Shown here: piece by piece, positions 25,161-33,775 of the stretch
How positions within the stretch are numbered: the stretch's first letter is position 1
How the letters are laid out: each line of letters starts with the position of its first letter
Program-made: the position numbers and the translations under genes
Notes under the pieces: model-generated
Told to the model about the DNA's origin: nothing
Databases searched by the model: none
The model's input: only the letters and a program-made list of their open reading frames with translations
From: Pseudomonadota bacterium
GTDB lineage: Bacteria; Pseudomonadota; Alphaproteobacteria; UBA2136; UBA6156
Length of the DNA stretch: 64,000 bases
Direction of reading: 5' to 3'
Assembly (NCBI GenBank): GCA_016125035.1
Contig: WGMN01000001.1
Span: forward strand, 384,427 to 448,426

Positions 25161-26474
25161 ATGGCTACATATAAGGACGCGCACGCGGCGTTAAGCGTGG
25201 TTAACGTGAACCCGGCGGAGCTGAAGCATTACCAGCGCAACGCCCGGACGCACAGCAAGAAGCAAATCAGCCGAATTGCCGAGAGTATCCGGCAGTTTGG
25301 CTTTAACAACCCCGTGCTGGTGGACGCCGACAACACCATCATCGCCGGGCATGGCCGGGTGCTGGCGGCGCAGCAGCTGGGGTGGGCGACGGTGCCGGTC
25401 ATTCAGCTGGCGCACCTTAATGAGGCCCAGCGGCGGGCGTACATTATTGCCGACAACAAGCTGGCTGAGCTGGCCGGGTGGGACAACAGCCTGCTGCAGG
25501 TGGAGTTCCAGTACCTGGAAACGCTGGACGGGTTTGACATGACCGTGACCGGCTTTGAGATGCCGGAAATTGACGACCTGCTGCAGGGGCAGGAGTCGGA
25601 TGCCGATGATGAGGTTCCGGCTGCGCCCGAGGTGCCGGTGGCGCGGCCCGGCGACCTGTGGCGGCTGGGAGACCACCTGCTTTATTGTGGCAACAGCCTG
25701 GAGCGGGCGAGTTACGAGCGCCTGCTGGGGGCTGAGCGCGCCCGCATGGTGTTCACCGACCCGCCTTATAATGTGCCGATCCAGGGGCACGTGGGTGGGC
25801 GGGGCAAGATCAAGCACGATGAGTTTGCCATGGCCAGCGGCGAGATGACGCAGGAGGAGTTCACCACCTTTTTGCGGCAGGCGTGCGGGTTGATGGCGGA
25901 GTTCAGCGCCGACGGCTCGCTGCACTTTGTGTGCATGGACTGGCGGCATATGCGCGAGTTGCTGGCGGCGGGGCATGCTGTTTACCGCGAGCTGAAGAAC
26001 ATCTGCGTGTGGAACAAGGACCGTGGCGGGATGGGTGGGCTTTACCGCTCCAAGCATGAACTGGTGATGCTGTTCAAACAGGGTACCGCCCCGCACGTGA
26101 ACAATGTGGAGCTGGGCAAGCACGGGCGCTACCGCACCAACGTGTGGGACTACCCGGCGGTGAACGCTACCCGCAAGGGGCCAGACAACGAGCTGGCGAT
26201 GCACCCGACGGTGAAGCCGGTGCGGATGATCGCCGACGCCATACTGGATTGCTCCAACCGCGGTGACGTGGTGCTGGATGCCTTTGGCGGCAGCGGCTCC
26301 ACACTGATGGCGGCAGAGCGAACCGGGCGGCGGGCGCGGCTGGTTGAGCTGACGCCGCGGTACGTGGACACTGCCATTTTGCGGTGGCAGCGGGCGGCCA
26401 AAAAGGACGCCGTGCATGAGGCGACGGGGTTGACCTTCAGCCAGGTGGCCGCGCAGGAGGAGGGCCGGCCATGA
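25161..26474 (+). CDS. ParB-like domain / DNA methyltransferase fusion (phage type)
   Basis: 437 residues from ATG 25161, which has GGAGG 5 bases upstream; the frame is open from a TTG at 25149. Residues about 15-95 are a ParB/Srx-like domain (QRNARTHSKKQI, IIAGHGRVLAAQQLGW). From about 150 on it is a beta-class DNA methyltransferase with catalytic TDPPYNVP (about 200), HPTVKPV (about 350) and the SAM-binding DAFGGSGSTLMAAE (about 373). Such fusions are common in phages and islands, where they protect element DNA from host restriction or modify host DNA. No cognate nuclease is adjacent. It is coupled by ATGA to the DUF5681 gene. Confidence 0.93.
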   Translation: MATYKDAHAALSVVNVNPAELKHYQRNARTHSKKQISRIAESIRQFGFNNPVLVDADNTIIAGHGRVLAAQQLGWATVPVIQLAHLNEAQRRAYIIADNKLAELAGWDNSLLQVEFQYLETLDGFDMTVTGFEMPEIDDLLQGQESDADDEVPAAPEVPVARPGDLWRLGDHLLYCGNSLERASYERLLGAERARMVFTDPPYNVPIQGHVGGRGKIKHDEFAMASGEMTQEEFTTFLRQACGLMAEFSADGSLHFVCMDWRHMRELLAAGHAVYRELKNICVWNKDRGGMGGLYRSKHELVMLFKQGTAPHVNNVELGKHGRYRTNVWDYPAVNATRKGPDNELAMHPTVKPVRMIADAILDCSNRGDVVLDAFGGSGSTLMAAERTGRRARLVELTPRYVDTAILRWQRAAKKDAVHEATGLTFSQVAAQEEGRP

Positions 26475-26854
26475 GTGACGATTATAAGGTTGGGTACAAA
26501 AAACCGCCGCAGAGTGGCAAGTTCAAAAAAGGCCAATCCGGCAACCCAAGCGGTCGGCCAAAACGGGTTGCGCCGCTGCTTTATGACATTTTAAATATGG
26601 AAATGTCGCAAATAGTGACGGTGGTAATAAATGGGCAAGAAACAAAGTTACCTACTGTCCATTTAGTGGCCAAGGCCTTACTCGCAAAAGCCGCCAAGGG
26701 TGACGTCAAGGCCTGTCAGATGCTGATGAAGCTGCAGCAGGAGCTGAATGCAAGGCACGCCCCCCACCCTGGGTATCTGGTGGGTTTTGTGGAGAGGGCG
26801 GAAAATGTGTTCCAGCCCCCGCCGGGGACAGTGGTGGAGAAGGAGGAAAGTTAA
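26471..26854 (+). CDS. DUF5681 protein (phage-associated)
   Basis: A 127-residue protein with the DUF5681 signature near the N-terminus: YKKPPQSGKFKKGQSGNPSG followed by RPK (about 8-31). In phages this family sits just before terminase and next to ParB-methyltransferase fusions, possibly as a DNA-packaging helper. Here no terminase follows, so the pair looks like a remnant of a phage packaging region. Start ATG overlaps the upstream TGA. Confidence 0.88.
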   Translation: MSDDYKVGYKKPPQSGKFKKGQSGNPSGRPKRVAPLLYDILNMEMSQIVTVVINGQETKLPTVHLVAKALLAKAAKGDVKACQMLMKLQQELNARHAPHPGYLVGFVERAENVFQPPPGTVVEKEES

Positions 26855-26859
26855 TATCG

Positions 26860-27195
26860 CTACGGGCAATGGGCTTCGCCTAGCTTGGTCCATTGCCCAC
26901 CTTTTACCACGCTGGCAATATCCACGACCTGAACCCAGACCCCTTTGCCTTTGAAGCCTTCTTCATCCAACACCTCACAGACATATTGCGCATAACCGTC
27001 GCGGTTGGTGCGGTTGTTTAGCACGGCAACTTTAAAAATAGATGGAGACGTCCAGATGGCGTCTTTAGCGGCGGGTTCAGCGGCACTCTGAAACCGTGTT
27101 TTAACCTTTTCATGTGCGGGGGTGTATTCCTCCGTCGGAGCGCAAGCGGAAAGCACCGTAGCGAGTGCGAGAAAGTGGAGGACGTGGTTATTCAT
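26860..27195 (-). CDS. Small lipoprotein
   Basis: A 111-residue protein with signal peptide and lipobox LSAC (Cys about 18), then an Ala/Glu-rich linker and a compact domain containing AQYVCEVLDEEGF and a C-terminal Cys (EAHCP). It is probably anchored in a membrane facing the periplasm. It overlaps the upstream lipoprotein gene by 8 bases, forming an operon driven from the structured leader at 27646. The function is unknown. Confidence 0.75.
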   Translation of the reverse strand: MNNHVLHFLALATVLSACAPTEEYTPAHEKVKTRFQSAAEPAAKDAIWTSPSIFKVAVLNNRTNRDGYAQYVCEVLDEEGFKGKGVWVQVVDIASVVKGGQWTKLGEAHCP

Positions 27196-27625
27196 TAATG
27201 GTGCCTACGGTGTTTTGGTTGGCCTGCCGGGGGGTGGTTTGCACGCGCTGGCTGGTGACGCCGGAGCTGAGGTTCATGCCGGTGCCGGTTTGTGACCCGG
27301 CGAGGCTGTAGTCGCGCAGCACATCGTTGGGCCCGAAGGTGAGGGTGACGATGTTGGTGCGGGTGTCGGCGCCGCCGACCAGCCCGCCGACGATGGGGAT
27401 GAAGGTTTCCGGCCGGGCGGTGCTTTCAAAGTACGAGTAGATGAGTGAGGTGTTGCCGTTGGTGTCGACGATGCGCTGGCTGGGTTGGCCGAGTTTTTGC
27501 AGAACCTCCGCGCGGGTGGTGTGACCTTTTTTGAAGTCGGCGAGTTGGGATTGGTCAACATACACCCCGCTGCTGGCACAGGCGGTGAGGGCCAGGGTGA
27601 AGATGGTGGCTGTGAGTTTGTTCAT
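27188..27625 (-). CDS. BamE/SmpA-like lipoprotein
   Basis: 145 residues from ATG 27625, which has AAGGGAG upstream; the frame is open from 27658. Signal peptide and lipobox LTAC are followed by a SmpA/OmlA-like fold: LADFKKGHTTRAEVLQKLGQPS, the typical beta-alpha start of that family, then NTSLIYSYFES and NIVTLTFGPNDVLRDY. BamE-type proteins sit in the outer-membrane assembly machine; island-borne copies are of unknown role. The 170-nt structured leader precedes it with the same spacing as copy 1 has to the lipoprotein in element 1. Confidence 0.8.
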   Translation of the reverse strand: MNKLTATIFTLALTACASSGVYVDQSQLADFKKGHTTRAEVLQKLGQPSQRIVDTNGNTSLIYSYFESTARPETFIPIVGGLVGGADTRTNIVTLTFGPNDVLRDYSLAGSQTGTGMNLSSGVTSQRVQTTPRQANQNTVGTINE

Positions 27626-27645
27626 GCGCGGTCGCTCCCTTTTTA

Positions 27646-27815
27646 ATGGAACGGCCACCTTAATGGTGGCCGGGGAGTTCTAACCGTCGCGAAACGGCGC
27701 AGCGTATTTGCTTGCGCTATTGTATTCCGCCGCCTCCCCAACCCGAGGTTGGTAGGCGACAGTTTTGGTGACGACAGGTGTCGCTGCCGTTCGCGAGGGG
27801 TTAGAAGGCCCCACA
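27646..27815 (-). ncRNA. Structured leader, copy 2 (C4-antisense-RNA-like)
   Basis: The reverse complement reads GATGTGGGGCCTTCTAACC, GGCAGC, CACCTGTCGTCACC, GGGTTGGGGA, AGCGCAAGCAAATA, GCGCCGTT, ACGGTTAGAACTCCCCG, then hairpin GGCCACC-ATTAA-GGTGGCC ending GTTCC. It matches copy 1 block for block at the same length. The terminal hairpin varies in a compensatory way: GACCACC/GGTGGTC in copy 1 against GGCCACC/GGTGGCC here, which supports RNA structure. Confidence 0.65.
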
Positions 27816-27887
27816 TCCTTACGGATGCAGGGGCATACAACCATGCGGTGGGGGTTGTATCAAGTCATTCTTAAGGGAAAGAAGGCC

Positions 27888-29291
27888 TTAGGGCCGGTAA
27901 TCGACCAGAAAGTGGCCTTGCGGCGCGACATTTTGCCCGGACCGGGCGGAATGGTGGTCGCGGTAGGTGATCTTGTTGAGGGCCTCGGCCAGCTCCGGGA
28001 GGGAGATGCGGCTGCCGTAAATGCCGAAGGTTACGGTCTGGTCGGTGTGGCCGACGAGGGCCTTGATGAGGTGGTCCGGCAGGTGGGCCTGGCGGGCGGC
28101 TTGGTCAATGAAAGTGTGGCGCAGGGAGTGGAAGGTGAGCTTTTTGTGTTTGATGCCGATGGTGGCGAGGTAGCGGCCGAAGCGTTTGCTGAAGATATCG
28201 CCCGGGGCGCCGGCGGCGGTGACGGGAGCGTTATGGAAGAGGCGTTGGTGGCCGAGCTGGCGGACGGATTCCACGTATTCCAGGAAGCCGAGGTTGATAA
28301 CGTCCTGGTGCAGGGGCACCTGGCGCTTGCTGGCGTTGTTTTTGAGCGATTTGCCTTCACCGTCTTCATTGAGGTCCAGATAAATGACGGGGCCTTCGCG
28401 GCGGACGTCGGTGACCAGCAGCTGGATGATCTCGCGCAGGCGCATGCCGGAGTAGAGGCCGAGGATGGGCACCCAGTACATGTAGTCCTTGATGAGGTGG
28501 GGGCCTTTTTTGTGTCGGCGGAGCTGCTGCTCGAGGTCTGCGGCGTGGCCGGTGAACATGGGGCTGGTGAAGAGCTTGTGGAGTTCTTCGGCGGTGAATG
28601 GGAGGCGCTTGTCTTTGTCGCTGCGCCTGTCCAGGCCTTCAAATTTGGGCAGCTTCCAGGTGGGCAGGCGGTCGGTGTCTTGGCACCAGCTGATGAAGGC
28701 GCGCAAGGTGAGGACGTATTTGTCGATGGTGGCGGGGGAAAGCTTGGGTAGGCGGTGAGCGACCTCGCAGAGTTCGCCGAAGCGCAGTTTCCGCAGTTTG
28801 TGATTTTTACGGTAGTTGGCGGGAAGCTGGGAGACCAGGGCCTCGTACTCCAGGATGAGGCGCTTGGTGATCTGGTTGATGTACTGGATGTCTGGCCGGA
28901 CGAAGGGGAGCGTGCGCAGGGAGAGTTCGATGTCGGTGATGGTTTTGTGGTCTTTGCCCTTGGATTCCTTGTAACGGACGTAGCCGAAGAGGGCTTCTTG
29001 CAAGGTAATCAGCGGCATCGGCTGGTAGCCGGGCGGCATGTGCATATATGGGTATGGCATGGGCATGCCGGGGGTTGGGTATGGCTGGTCGTGCAGGGTT
29101 GTCCCTTTCGTTGGAGGGACGTTTGCTTCCTTTTGGGGGGAAGGGAAGTGGAAAGAGGGGGTTGCGCGATTTATCTTCGAACCTGAAAGTAATATTAGGT
29201 AAATCATATTGTTAGTAAAATTGGAACGTAGGGCTAGAGAGAATCCAGGTACACAATTTAGCTCTGAACCCAAAAAAGCGGATCCAGGCAC
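27888..29291 (-). CDS. Tyrosine recombinase/integrase (element 2)
   Basis: Up to 467 residues. Catalytic residues: Arg in YSGMRLREI (about 295), His-x-x-Arg in FHSLRHTF (about 397), His in LVGHTD (about 421) and Tyr in FGIYGSR (about 432). A core-binding domain precedes them (LRTLPFVRPDI to SWCQDTD). The frame opens with a GTG at 29291 that overlaps the stop of the ABC-3C ATPase gene (TAGTG). The first 90 residues are Pro/Met-rich and unlike a domain, so the true start may be later, around MPMPYPYMHMPPG. If the GTG is used, the integrase is translated from the defence operon. Confidence 0.9.
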   Translation of the reverse strand: MPGSAFLGSELNCVPGFSLALRSNFTNNMIYLILLSGSKINRATPSFHFPSPQKEANVPPTKGTTLHDQPYPTPGMPMPYPYMHMPPGYQPMPLITLQEALFGYVRYKESKGKDHKTITDIELSLRTLPFVRPDIQYINQITKRLILEYEALVSQLPANYRKNHKLRKLRFGELCEVAHRLPKLSPATIDKYVLTLRAFISWCQDTDRLPTWKLPKFEGLDRRSDKDKRLPFTAEELHKLFTSPMFTGHAADLEQQLRRHKKGPHLIKDYMYWVPILGLYSGMRLREIIQLLVTDVRREGPVIYLDLNEDGEGKSLKNNASKRQVPLHQDVINLGFLEYVESVRQLGHQRLFHNAPVTAAGAPGDIFSKRFGRYLATIGIKHKKLTFHSLRHTFIDQAARQAHLPDHLIKALVGHTDQTVTFGIYGSRISLPELAEALNKITYRDHHSARSGQNVAPQGHFLVDYRP

Positions 29292-31243
29292 TACTCAGTA
29301 GTAACCTGGGGAATGGCTGTAGGAGTTTTAGCCGAAGGAATCTGAAGATCGAGGGTATGATGGTTTGCATCGTAACTCGGGCCTATTACGTACTCTTCTT
29401 GCTCTAAAGCAGGGTTCATCATCGATGTAGTAAAGATAATTTGGTGAGGAAGCTTGGTTTGCGCCGACTTCTCAGCGATTATCCTTTGGAAGTTATGGCT
29501 CCTAGCTTCAACCATTCCCTTATCTTCGATGTTATCCATTAAGAGAAATCTCGGATGATAAAAGTTTGTATTGTTAGAAGCCCCCAGAAGAAGTGATAGA
29601 ATTACTGTATTTTTAAGGACTACGTTACTGCTTTCAGCGAAGTTCATCATGTTATCTACAAAGATGGCGTCATTGCTGAAATCTACCTTGACGTAGTTAG
29701 GGTTCCTAAACTCGTCTTGCGTATGCGTAGGTATATCTTCTTTTAATATGCTAACGGCTTGCTGAGAAATTGTATCTAAAGTTACCGAACGGCGAATGCT
29801 GGTATTTGCAGTAAGCTCGTCGCGCCGAATTTTTAGCTTGGTTATTTCTCCTTGGATAGTTTCTTTCTTATGACTTAGTTCGCTGGCCTTTATAGCTGTT
29901 TCTCTAAAGTCTTCAACTCGTTCAATCTCCTTAGTTATTTGACCTATTCTATTGTTACGTTGAGCTAAATAGCTCTCTCTCGGAGAGTTGCTTCGGTCGT
30001 AAACTAGAGAAAATTCCTCAAGGCTTTCTTCAAGCTCACGTCTATGTTTTCTTAACTCTTGTTTTAGAGAAGATAATTCATCATTTTTGGCGGCTTTGAG
30101 CTGCATGGATTCTCTAAGTTGAATCTGAAGGTCTTGGCGAATCTGCAAATACTTGGATTTTTCTTTCTCCGCGTCTAGCGTTTCTCCACAAACTAAACAC
30201 TGATGCTCGCCCTTAGGTTTAAGGGCTTCTAGACATGATGGACAGTGAGTAAATTGGATGCTTCCAATCAGTTCAGCAGACGACTCTGCCTTGGGGAGTT
30301 TTTCCAGAAGCTCTTGCAAGTAAAACGTATACTTAATGATATCAAGAAGCTCAAAATTAAGTTTCTCGTCCTCTCTCTCCAGCTTAATGATTTTGGTTTT
30401 GCATTTTGTAATCTTGTCTTTTGTCTGTTCGCGTTCTTTGGAGAATCCTTTAATATCAGCCTCTGTAACCTGGTTATCAACATTCTCAATTTCTGCGACA
30501 ACATCCCCTTTTTCTTTGTTTAATTCCTCTATGCGCTTATTTAAATCGGAAAGTGATGCGAAGCCTCTTTCCGAAGGAAGGAGAGAAACTAGGCTTTTAA
30601 ATTCCCTATTAATTTCATCAAAGTCTTTTTCCAATTTTGTTAGCTTTTGGCTGATGTCATAGGTCTCATAGAAGTTAATTCCACAAACTAAGTCTCCCAA
30701 GGCATCGCGCATATCCCTGGTATCGAATGATTCAAACCTAAAGAGACGGGGGGCAGGAGTTTTTTGGTCTGCATAGAGGAGCCTCATAAGCTGGTGCATT
30801 GTGATGTTTGAGGCATTTTCGCTTTTTGCCTCAGGAATTCCGGCAGCCCGGAACATGATCTGAGTAAAACTTTCTTGGTTATCAGTTCTACGAATGGGAA
30901 GGTTCAGCCAGCCTTCAAGCGCCTTTTTACTGGCTTCCTCAAAGGAACCATAGAACATCTGTATGGGAGTTTGTTTAGTGGCGATAGCACGTTTTAAGGT
31001 GATAGTACCCCCTTGTGTGACTACTTCTGCTTGCACTTCGTCACATTGGCGAGACGCATGCTTCCAGTCGTCAAATTCTCCACCGAGAATATAGAATATG
31101 AAGTCGGCAATAGTCGATTTACCAGAGCCATTGCCTCCCCGGATTATGTTAACGCCTAAGTGAAATTCTTTATCGTAGGCTACATGCCCTCTCCGCATGA
31201 CTCGCAGGCGCTTGAGGTAGAAGAAAGGATGAATGCTCGTCAT
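29291..31243 (-). CDS. ABC-3C system ATPase (Rad50/SMC-like, zinc-hook)
   Basis: 650 residues. Walker A RGGNGSGKST lies at about 35-44 and a Walker B-like FLLMDNIEDKG near 568. Two long coiled-coil arms (about 205-300 and 350-450) are joined by a hook with CPSC and CLVC (about 334-353), like the Rad50 zinc hook. With the two upstream genes it forms an ABC-three-component (ABC-3C) system, in which the ATPase is thought to sense invading nucleic acid and license the effector. Its start overlaps the middle-component stop by 4 bases. It is AT-rich compared with the neighbouring hsd genes. Confidence 0.88.
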   Translation of the reverse strand: MTSIHPFFYLKRLRVMRRGHVAYDKEFHLGVNIIRGGNGSGKSTIADFIFYILGGEFDDWKHASRQCDEVQAEVVTQGGTITLKRAIATKQTPIQMFYGSFEEASKKALEGWLNLPIRRTDNQESFTQIMFRAAGIPEAKSENASNITMHQLMRLLYADQKTPAPRLFRFESFDTRDMRDALGDLVCGINFYETYDISQKLTKLEKDFDEINREFKSLVSLLPSERGFASLSDLNKRIEELNKEKGDVVAEIENVDNQVTEADIKGFSKEREQTKDKITKCKTKIIKLEREDEKLNFELLDIIKYTFYLQELLEKLPKAESSAELIGSIQFTHCPSCLEALKPKGEHQCLVCGETLDAEKEKSKYLQIRQDLQIQLRESMQLKAAKNDELSSLKQELRKHRRELEESLEEFSLVYDRSNSPRESYLAQRNNRIGQITKEIERVEDFRETAIKASELSHKKETIQGEITKLKIRRDELTANTSIRRSVTLDTISQQAVSILKEDIPTHTQDEFRNPNYVKVDFSNDAIFVDNMMNFAESSNVVLKNTVILSLLLGASNNTNFYHPRFLLMDNIEDKGMVEARSHNFQRIIAEKSAQTKLPHQIIFTTSMMNPALEQEEYVIGPSYDANHHTLDLQIPSAKTPTAIPQVTTE

Positions 31244-31746
31244 AGTGCCCTCCTCAAGCCTGTTCTATCCCGTAAATCTTGAATATTGCTGGCTCCAATC
31301 TTAGATAGGTCATTCACAATAAAGTTAGCTAGCTCAGCCTCCTTACTAGATAACATCGGTAAAAATTTCTCATTAAATAGCACAACCCCTTTAGCCGAAG
31401 GTTTTATTAGGCCTTTCTCATATGAGCTGTAATCTAACAGATCGCTTCCGATAAGGGTTTGGAAAGCTTGTCGCTGCATACTTTCCATTTTGTGAAAGAG
31501 AAGATGGGGGGCGGGATAGCTTAGGAAGGCATCCTCTGGTCGGCCGATTTCTAGTTTAAAGAACTCTTTGCGCACATTCTCCAACATCCTTATTTTATGA
31601 AGTAAGGGCGAGTTAGCGAAGAAAAAGTCCCAAATAAAAAGTCTTTCAAGGGAGATAGGTTCCCCTTTCCATAGGGATAATAGAGTTCCAAACCTTCTTA
31701 CGGCATCATAAGCATCAAGTTGAGGATACCAGAGACGTCCTTTCAT
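31240..31746 (-). CDS. ABC-3C system middle component
   Basis: A 168-residue soluble protein, all alpha/beta with a C-terminal winged-helix-like segment (ELANFIVNDLSKIGASNI). By size, position between effector and ATPase, and the start RLWYPQLDAYDAVRRFGTLL, it fits the MC family of ABC-3C systems; I cannot assign the MC subtype. It would bridge the ATPase and the effector. It overlaps both neighbours by 4 bases (ATGA), so the three proteins are made together in fixed proportion. Confidence 0.75.
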   Translation of the reverse strand: MKGRLWYPQLDAYDAVRRFGTLLSLWKGEPISLERLFIWDFFFANSPLLHKIRMLENVRKEFFKLEIGRPEDAFLSYPAPHLLFHKMESMQRQAFQTLIGSDLLDYSSYEKGLIKPSAKGVVLFNEKFLPMLSSKEAELANFIVNDLSKIGASNIQDLRDRTGLRRAL

Positions 31747-33020
31747 TTTGGCTTATCCCAAGAGATGTAGCACTGGTCTGCTAGGAAATATAAGGCCTGC
31801 AAAATTGCCGTTGGGGAAATAGTTTTATCTTCCTTGCGGATAGCATCAATAACGTCGTGCTGTAATGCCTTAGTCACTTCGTCTTCTGGCGCATTCTTTG
31901 AAATTTTTGCGTGGTAGACATGTACCAAAAACCTTTGAAGTACATCAGATAATAATCTATCGTTTGCAGCCTTAGCTTCAGTAAGCAGACCTTCTCTCTG
32001 ATATTTCATCGCAAACTTATTCTGCATATTGTTTGCACGGGGATACTCATGTTCTTTATTGGCATCAATAAGCTTTTGAAGGAGGTTCCGACGGTCTGAC
32101 TCTTCTTTTTGGCCATAATCCTCTACATCAAACAGTGTTGAAGGCTTTAATTCTTGCAGTAGCTTTTGGACATGAAGCTTTATTCCACTATAAAGCGGAG
32201 AGATTCGACTAGATGGTTTGCATATACCTTCATGGTCGGCATCTACAGGGATCGGAGGGTCGCCAACTTCCGGATTTGCACTTTCAGGGGTTACTACCAA
32301 GGCAAAGCCCTTAGTCTTAAACTTTTCGTAGTACGTAACAGTTTTGCACTTATCCTTGGTAAACGCCTTATACGCTTCATTCAAATCGCCCAAAAATCCT
32401 GAATTATTACTCAACAGAGCGATGTGGGTTGAACCACTCTTTGAGAAAAGAAAATCTGCGATCTCTGCTAACGAGGCTCCTGTATGAGGGGTAGCGATGA
32501 ACACTACTAGCGATGTATTTTTTGAAAAACTTTGCCAAGCTTTATTTTCTGTTGCTTGAGCAGCAATACGCATAATTTGCTTAACTAAAAGACCACCCAT
32601 ACTGTGTGTTATGAAAATAATAGGCCTAGAGCCGATACCCATTGAAATCATGTAGTCGAGAGCTGATTTTGCCCTCTCATAAATATTCATTTCTGGTTTA
32701 GTGGGTTGCTTGAAAAAGCTGGCAGGATAGCCAAGGGAGAAAACTGATGCTGGAGGAATGTCTGTGGCTAGCCATTCGGGCCAAAACTTTCCCTCAACCT
32801 CACCGTCACCACTGCAAGTCCAAGTTGCTTCAGGGCATCCCTTTAGCCCATGCACGAATACAATATCTATTTGAGCCGCAGGGTTCTCGCGCACCTTTTT
32901 TAAGGTTAGTTCACCGGGGGGTGTTCGGGCCATATTCCCTACTCTTTGAAATTGCTGAAATTTACCTAAATAAATAGGTGGATTCAAGCAATATCTACTA
33001 AGGTCGTACAAACTTTCCAT
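31743..33020 (-). CDS. ABC-3C effector: alpha/beta hydrolase with ABC-3C C-terminal domain
   Basis: 425 residues. The N-terminal half is an alpha/beta hydrolase: IVFVHGLKG (about 53-61) at the oxyanion turn, the nucleophile elbow FITHSMGGLLV (Ser about 149) and TPHTGAS after it. The C-terminal 120 residues (NKFAMKYQREGLLTEAKAANDRLL ... ALYFLADQCYISWD) match the C-terminal domain shared by ABC-3C effectors. The likely activity is hydrolysis of a lipid or other ester that harms the infected cell. ATG 33020 has AGGG 7 bases upstream; an alternative is ATG 32933, just before the hydrolase domain. First gene of the operon. Confidence 0.87.
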   Translation of the reverse strand: MESLYDLSRYCLNPPIYLGKFQQFQRVGNMARTPPGELTLKKVRENPAAQIDIVFVHGLKGCPEATWTCSGDGEVEGKFWPEWLATDIPPASVFSLGYPASFFKQPTKPEMNIYERAKSALDYMISMGIGSRPIIFITHSMGGLLVKQIMRIAAQATENKAWQSFSKNTSLVVFIATPHTGASLAEIADFLFSKSGSTHIALLSNNSGFLGDLNEAYKAFTKDKCKTVTYYEKFKTKGFALVVTPESANPEVGDPPIPVDADHEGICKPSSRISPLYSGIKLHVQKLLQELKPSTLFDVEDYGQKEESDRRNLLQKLIDANKEHEYPRANNMQNKFAMKYQREGLLTEAKAANDRLLSDVLQRFLVHVYHAKISKNAPEDEVTKALQHDVIDAIRKEDKTISPTAILQALYFLADQCYISWDKPK

Positions 33021-33122
33021 TTGAGAGCCCTGCTGACTTTGATTACTGCACAGTAATCTAAATACTTGATGGCAGTCAACAGATACTCATTATACTAGAA
33101 ACAGTTGGTGAAAGGTTTTCTT

Positions 33123-33629
33123 ATGGACTTGCCTATGAAGATCGTTATTGGTCAATTGGACTTAACTAAGACTTCAATAGCAGTACTTGGCTTTATAGGG
33201 GCCACTCTAATTGGCATTGGTGTTACCAACCTCACTAATAGAAAGAGCTATTTGTCCGCTAGTTATCAAAAAAAGCAAGATGTTAAGAGGTCAGCCTATA
33301 GCTATATTCTTTCTCATTTAGAGTCTGCGCATGAAGTGCGTGAAGCAGCCCAGGACTATTTAGACCAAGATGCTGAGGCCTATTTTCACTCATCTGAGTT
33401 GAAGCGCCATTTAGCCGATATAAACAATGCCCTGTCGCAAGCTCATACCCGTTTTAAGCAAGATAAGCTCTTTCTTTCAGAGAAGTTTGTAGCGCGGTAC
33501 AAGTTGTTTAGGGCCAGTTTGAGAGAGCTTGAACACCTTTCTTTTCCCGACGAGCAAGAGCAACTAAAGCTTTCTATAGATAATGCCCTCTCAGATTTAA
33601 CTAAGATTGCTCGTAAAGAGCTTTCATAA
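33123..33629 (+). CDS. Membrane-anchored coiled-coil protein, divergent from ABC-3C
   Basis: 168 residues from ATG 33123 (AAAGG 6 bases upstream; a GTG lies at 33105). One transmembrane helix near the N-terminus (SIAVLGFIGATLIGIGVTNL) is followed by about 120 residues of charged helix (YILSHLESAHEVREAAQDYL). Many defence loci carry such an anchor-plus-coil protein, but I do not recognise a family. It diverges from the ABC-3C effector across a 102-base gap, so they share a promoter region. The 146 bases after its stop show nothing gene-like. Confidence 0.7.
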   Translation: MDLPMKIVIGQLDLTKTSIAVLGFIGATLIGIGVTNLTNRKSYLSASYQKKQDVKRSAYSYILSHLESAHEVREAAQDYLDQDAEAYFHSSELKRHLADINNALSQAHTRFKQDKLFLSEKFVARYKLFRASLRELEHLSFPDEQEQLKLSIDNALSDLTKIARKELS

Positions 33630-33775
33630 CCACTAGTTTTAGGAAAGTTGCCAGCTTGAGTGCTCGACAGCGGAATTGAGCTTCGTTCCCTACCGTGTCC
33701 GAGATCTATCAGGCGGTTAAATTTAGTCATTCTGGCGCTTGGGTGCGTAGGGACGAAGAGAACCCTCTTCTTAAT

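Noticed and set aside
25161-26474. Chromosome-partition ParB
   Set aside because: The ParB-like part is fused to a DNA methyltransferase and has no ParA or helix-turn-helix partition domain.
27765-28751. A 328-codon plus-strand frame
   Set aside because: Antisense to the integrase, whose catalytic residues are intact; Gly/Val-rich shadow.
29291-31243. Wadjet (JetC) or RecN assignment for the Rad50-like ATPase
   Set aside because: No JetA, JetB or JetD neighbours and no RecN layout. The overlapping middle component and the effector C-terminal domain fit ABC-3C better.
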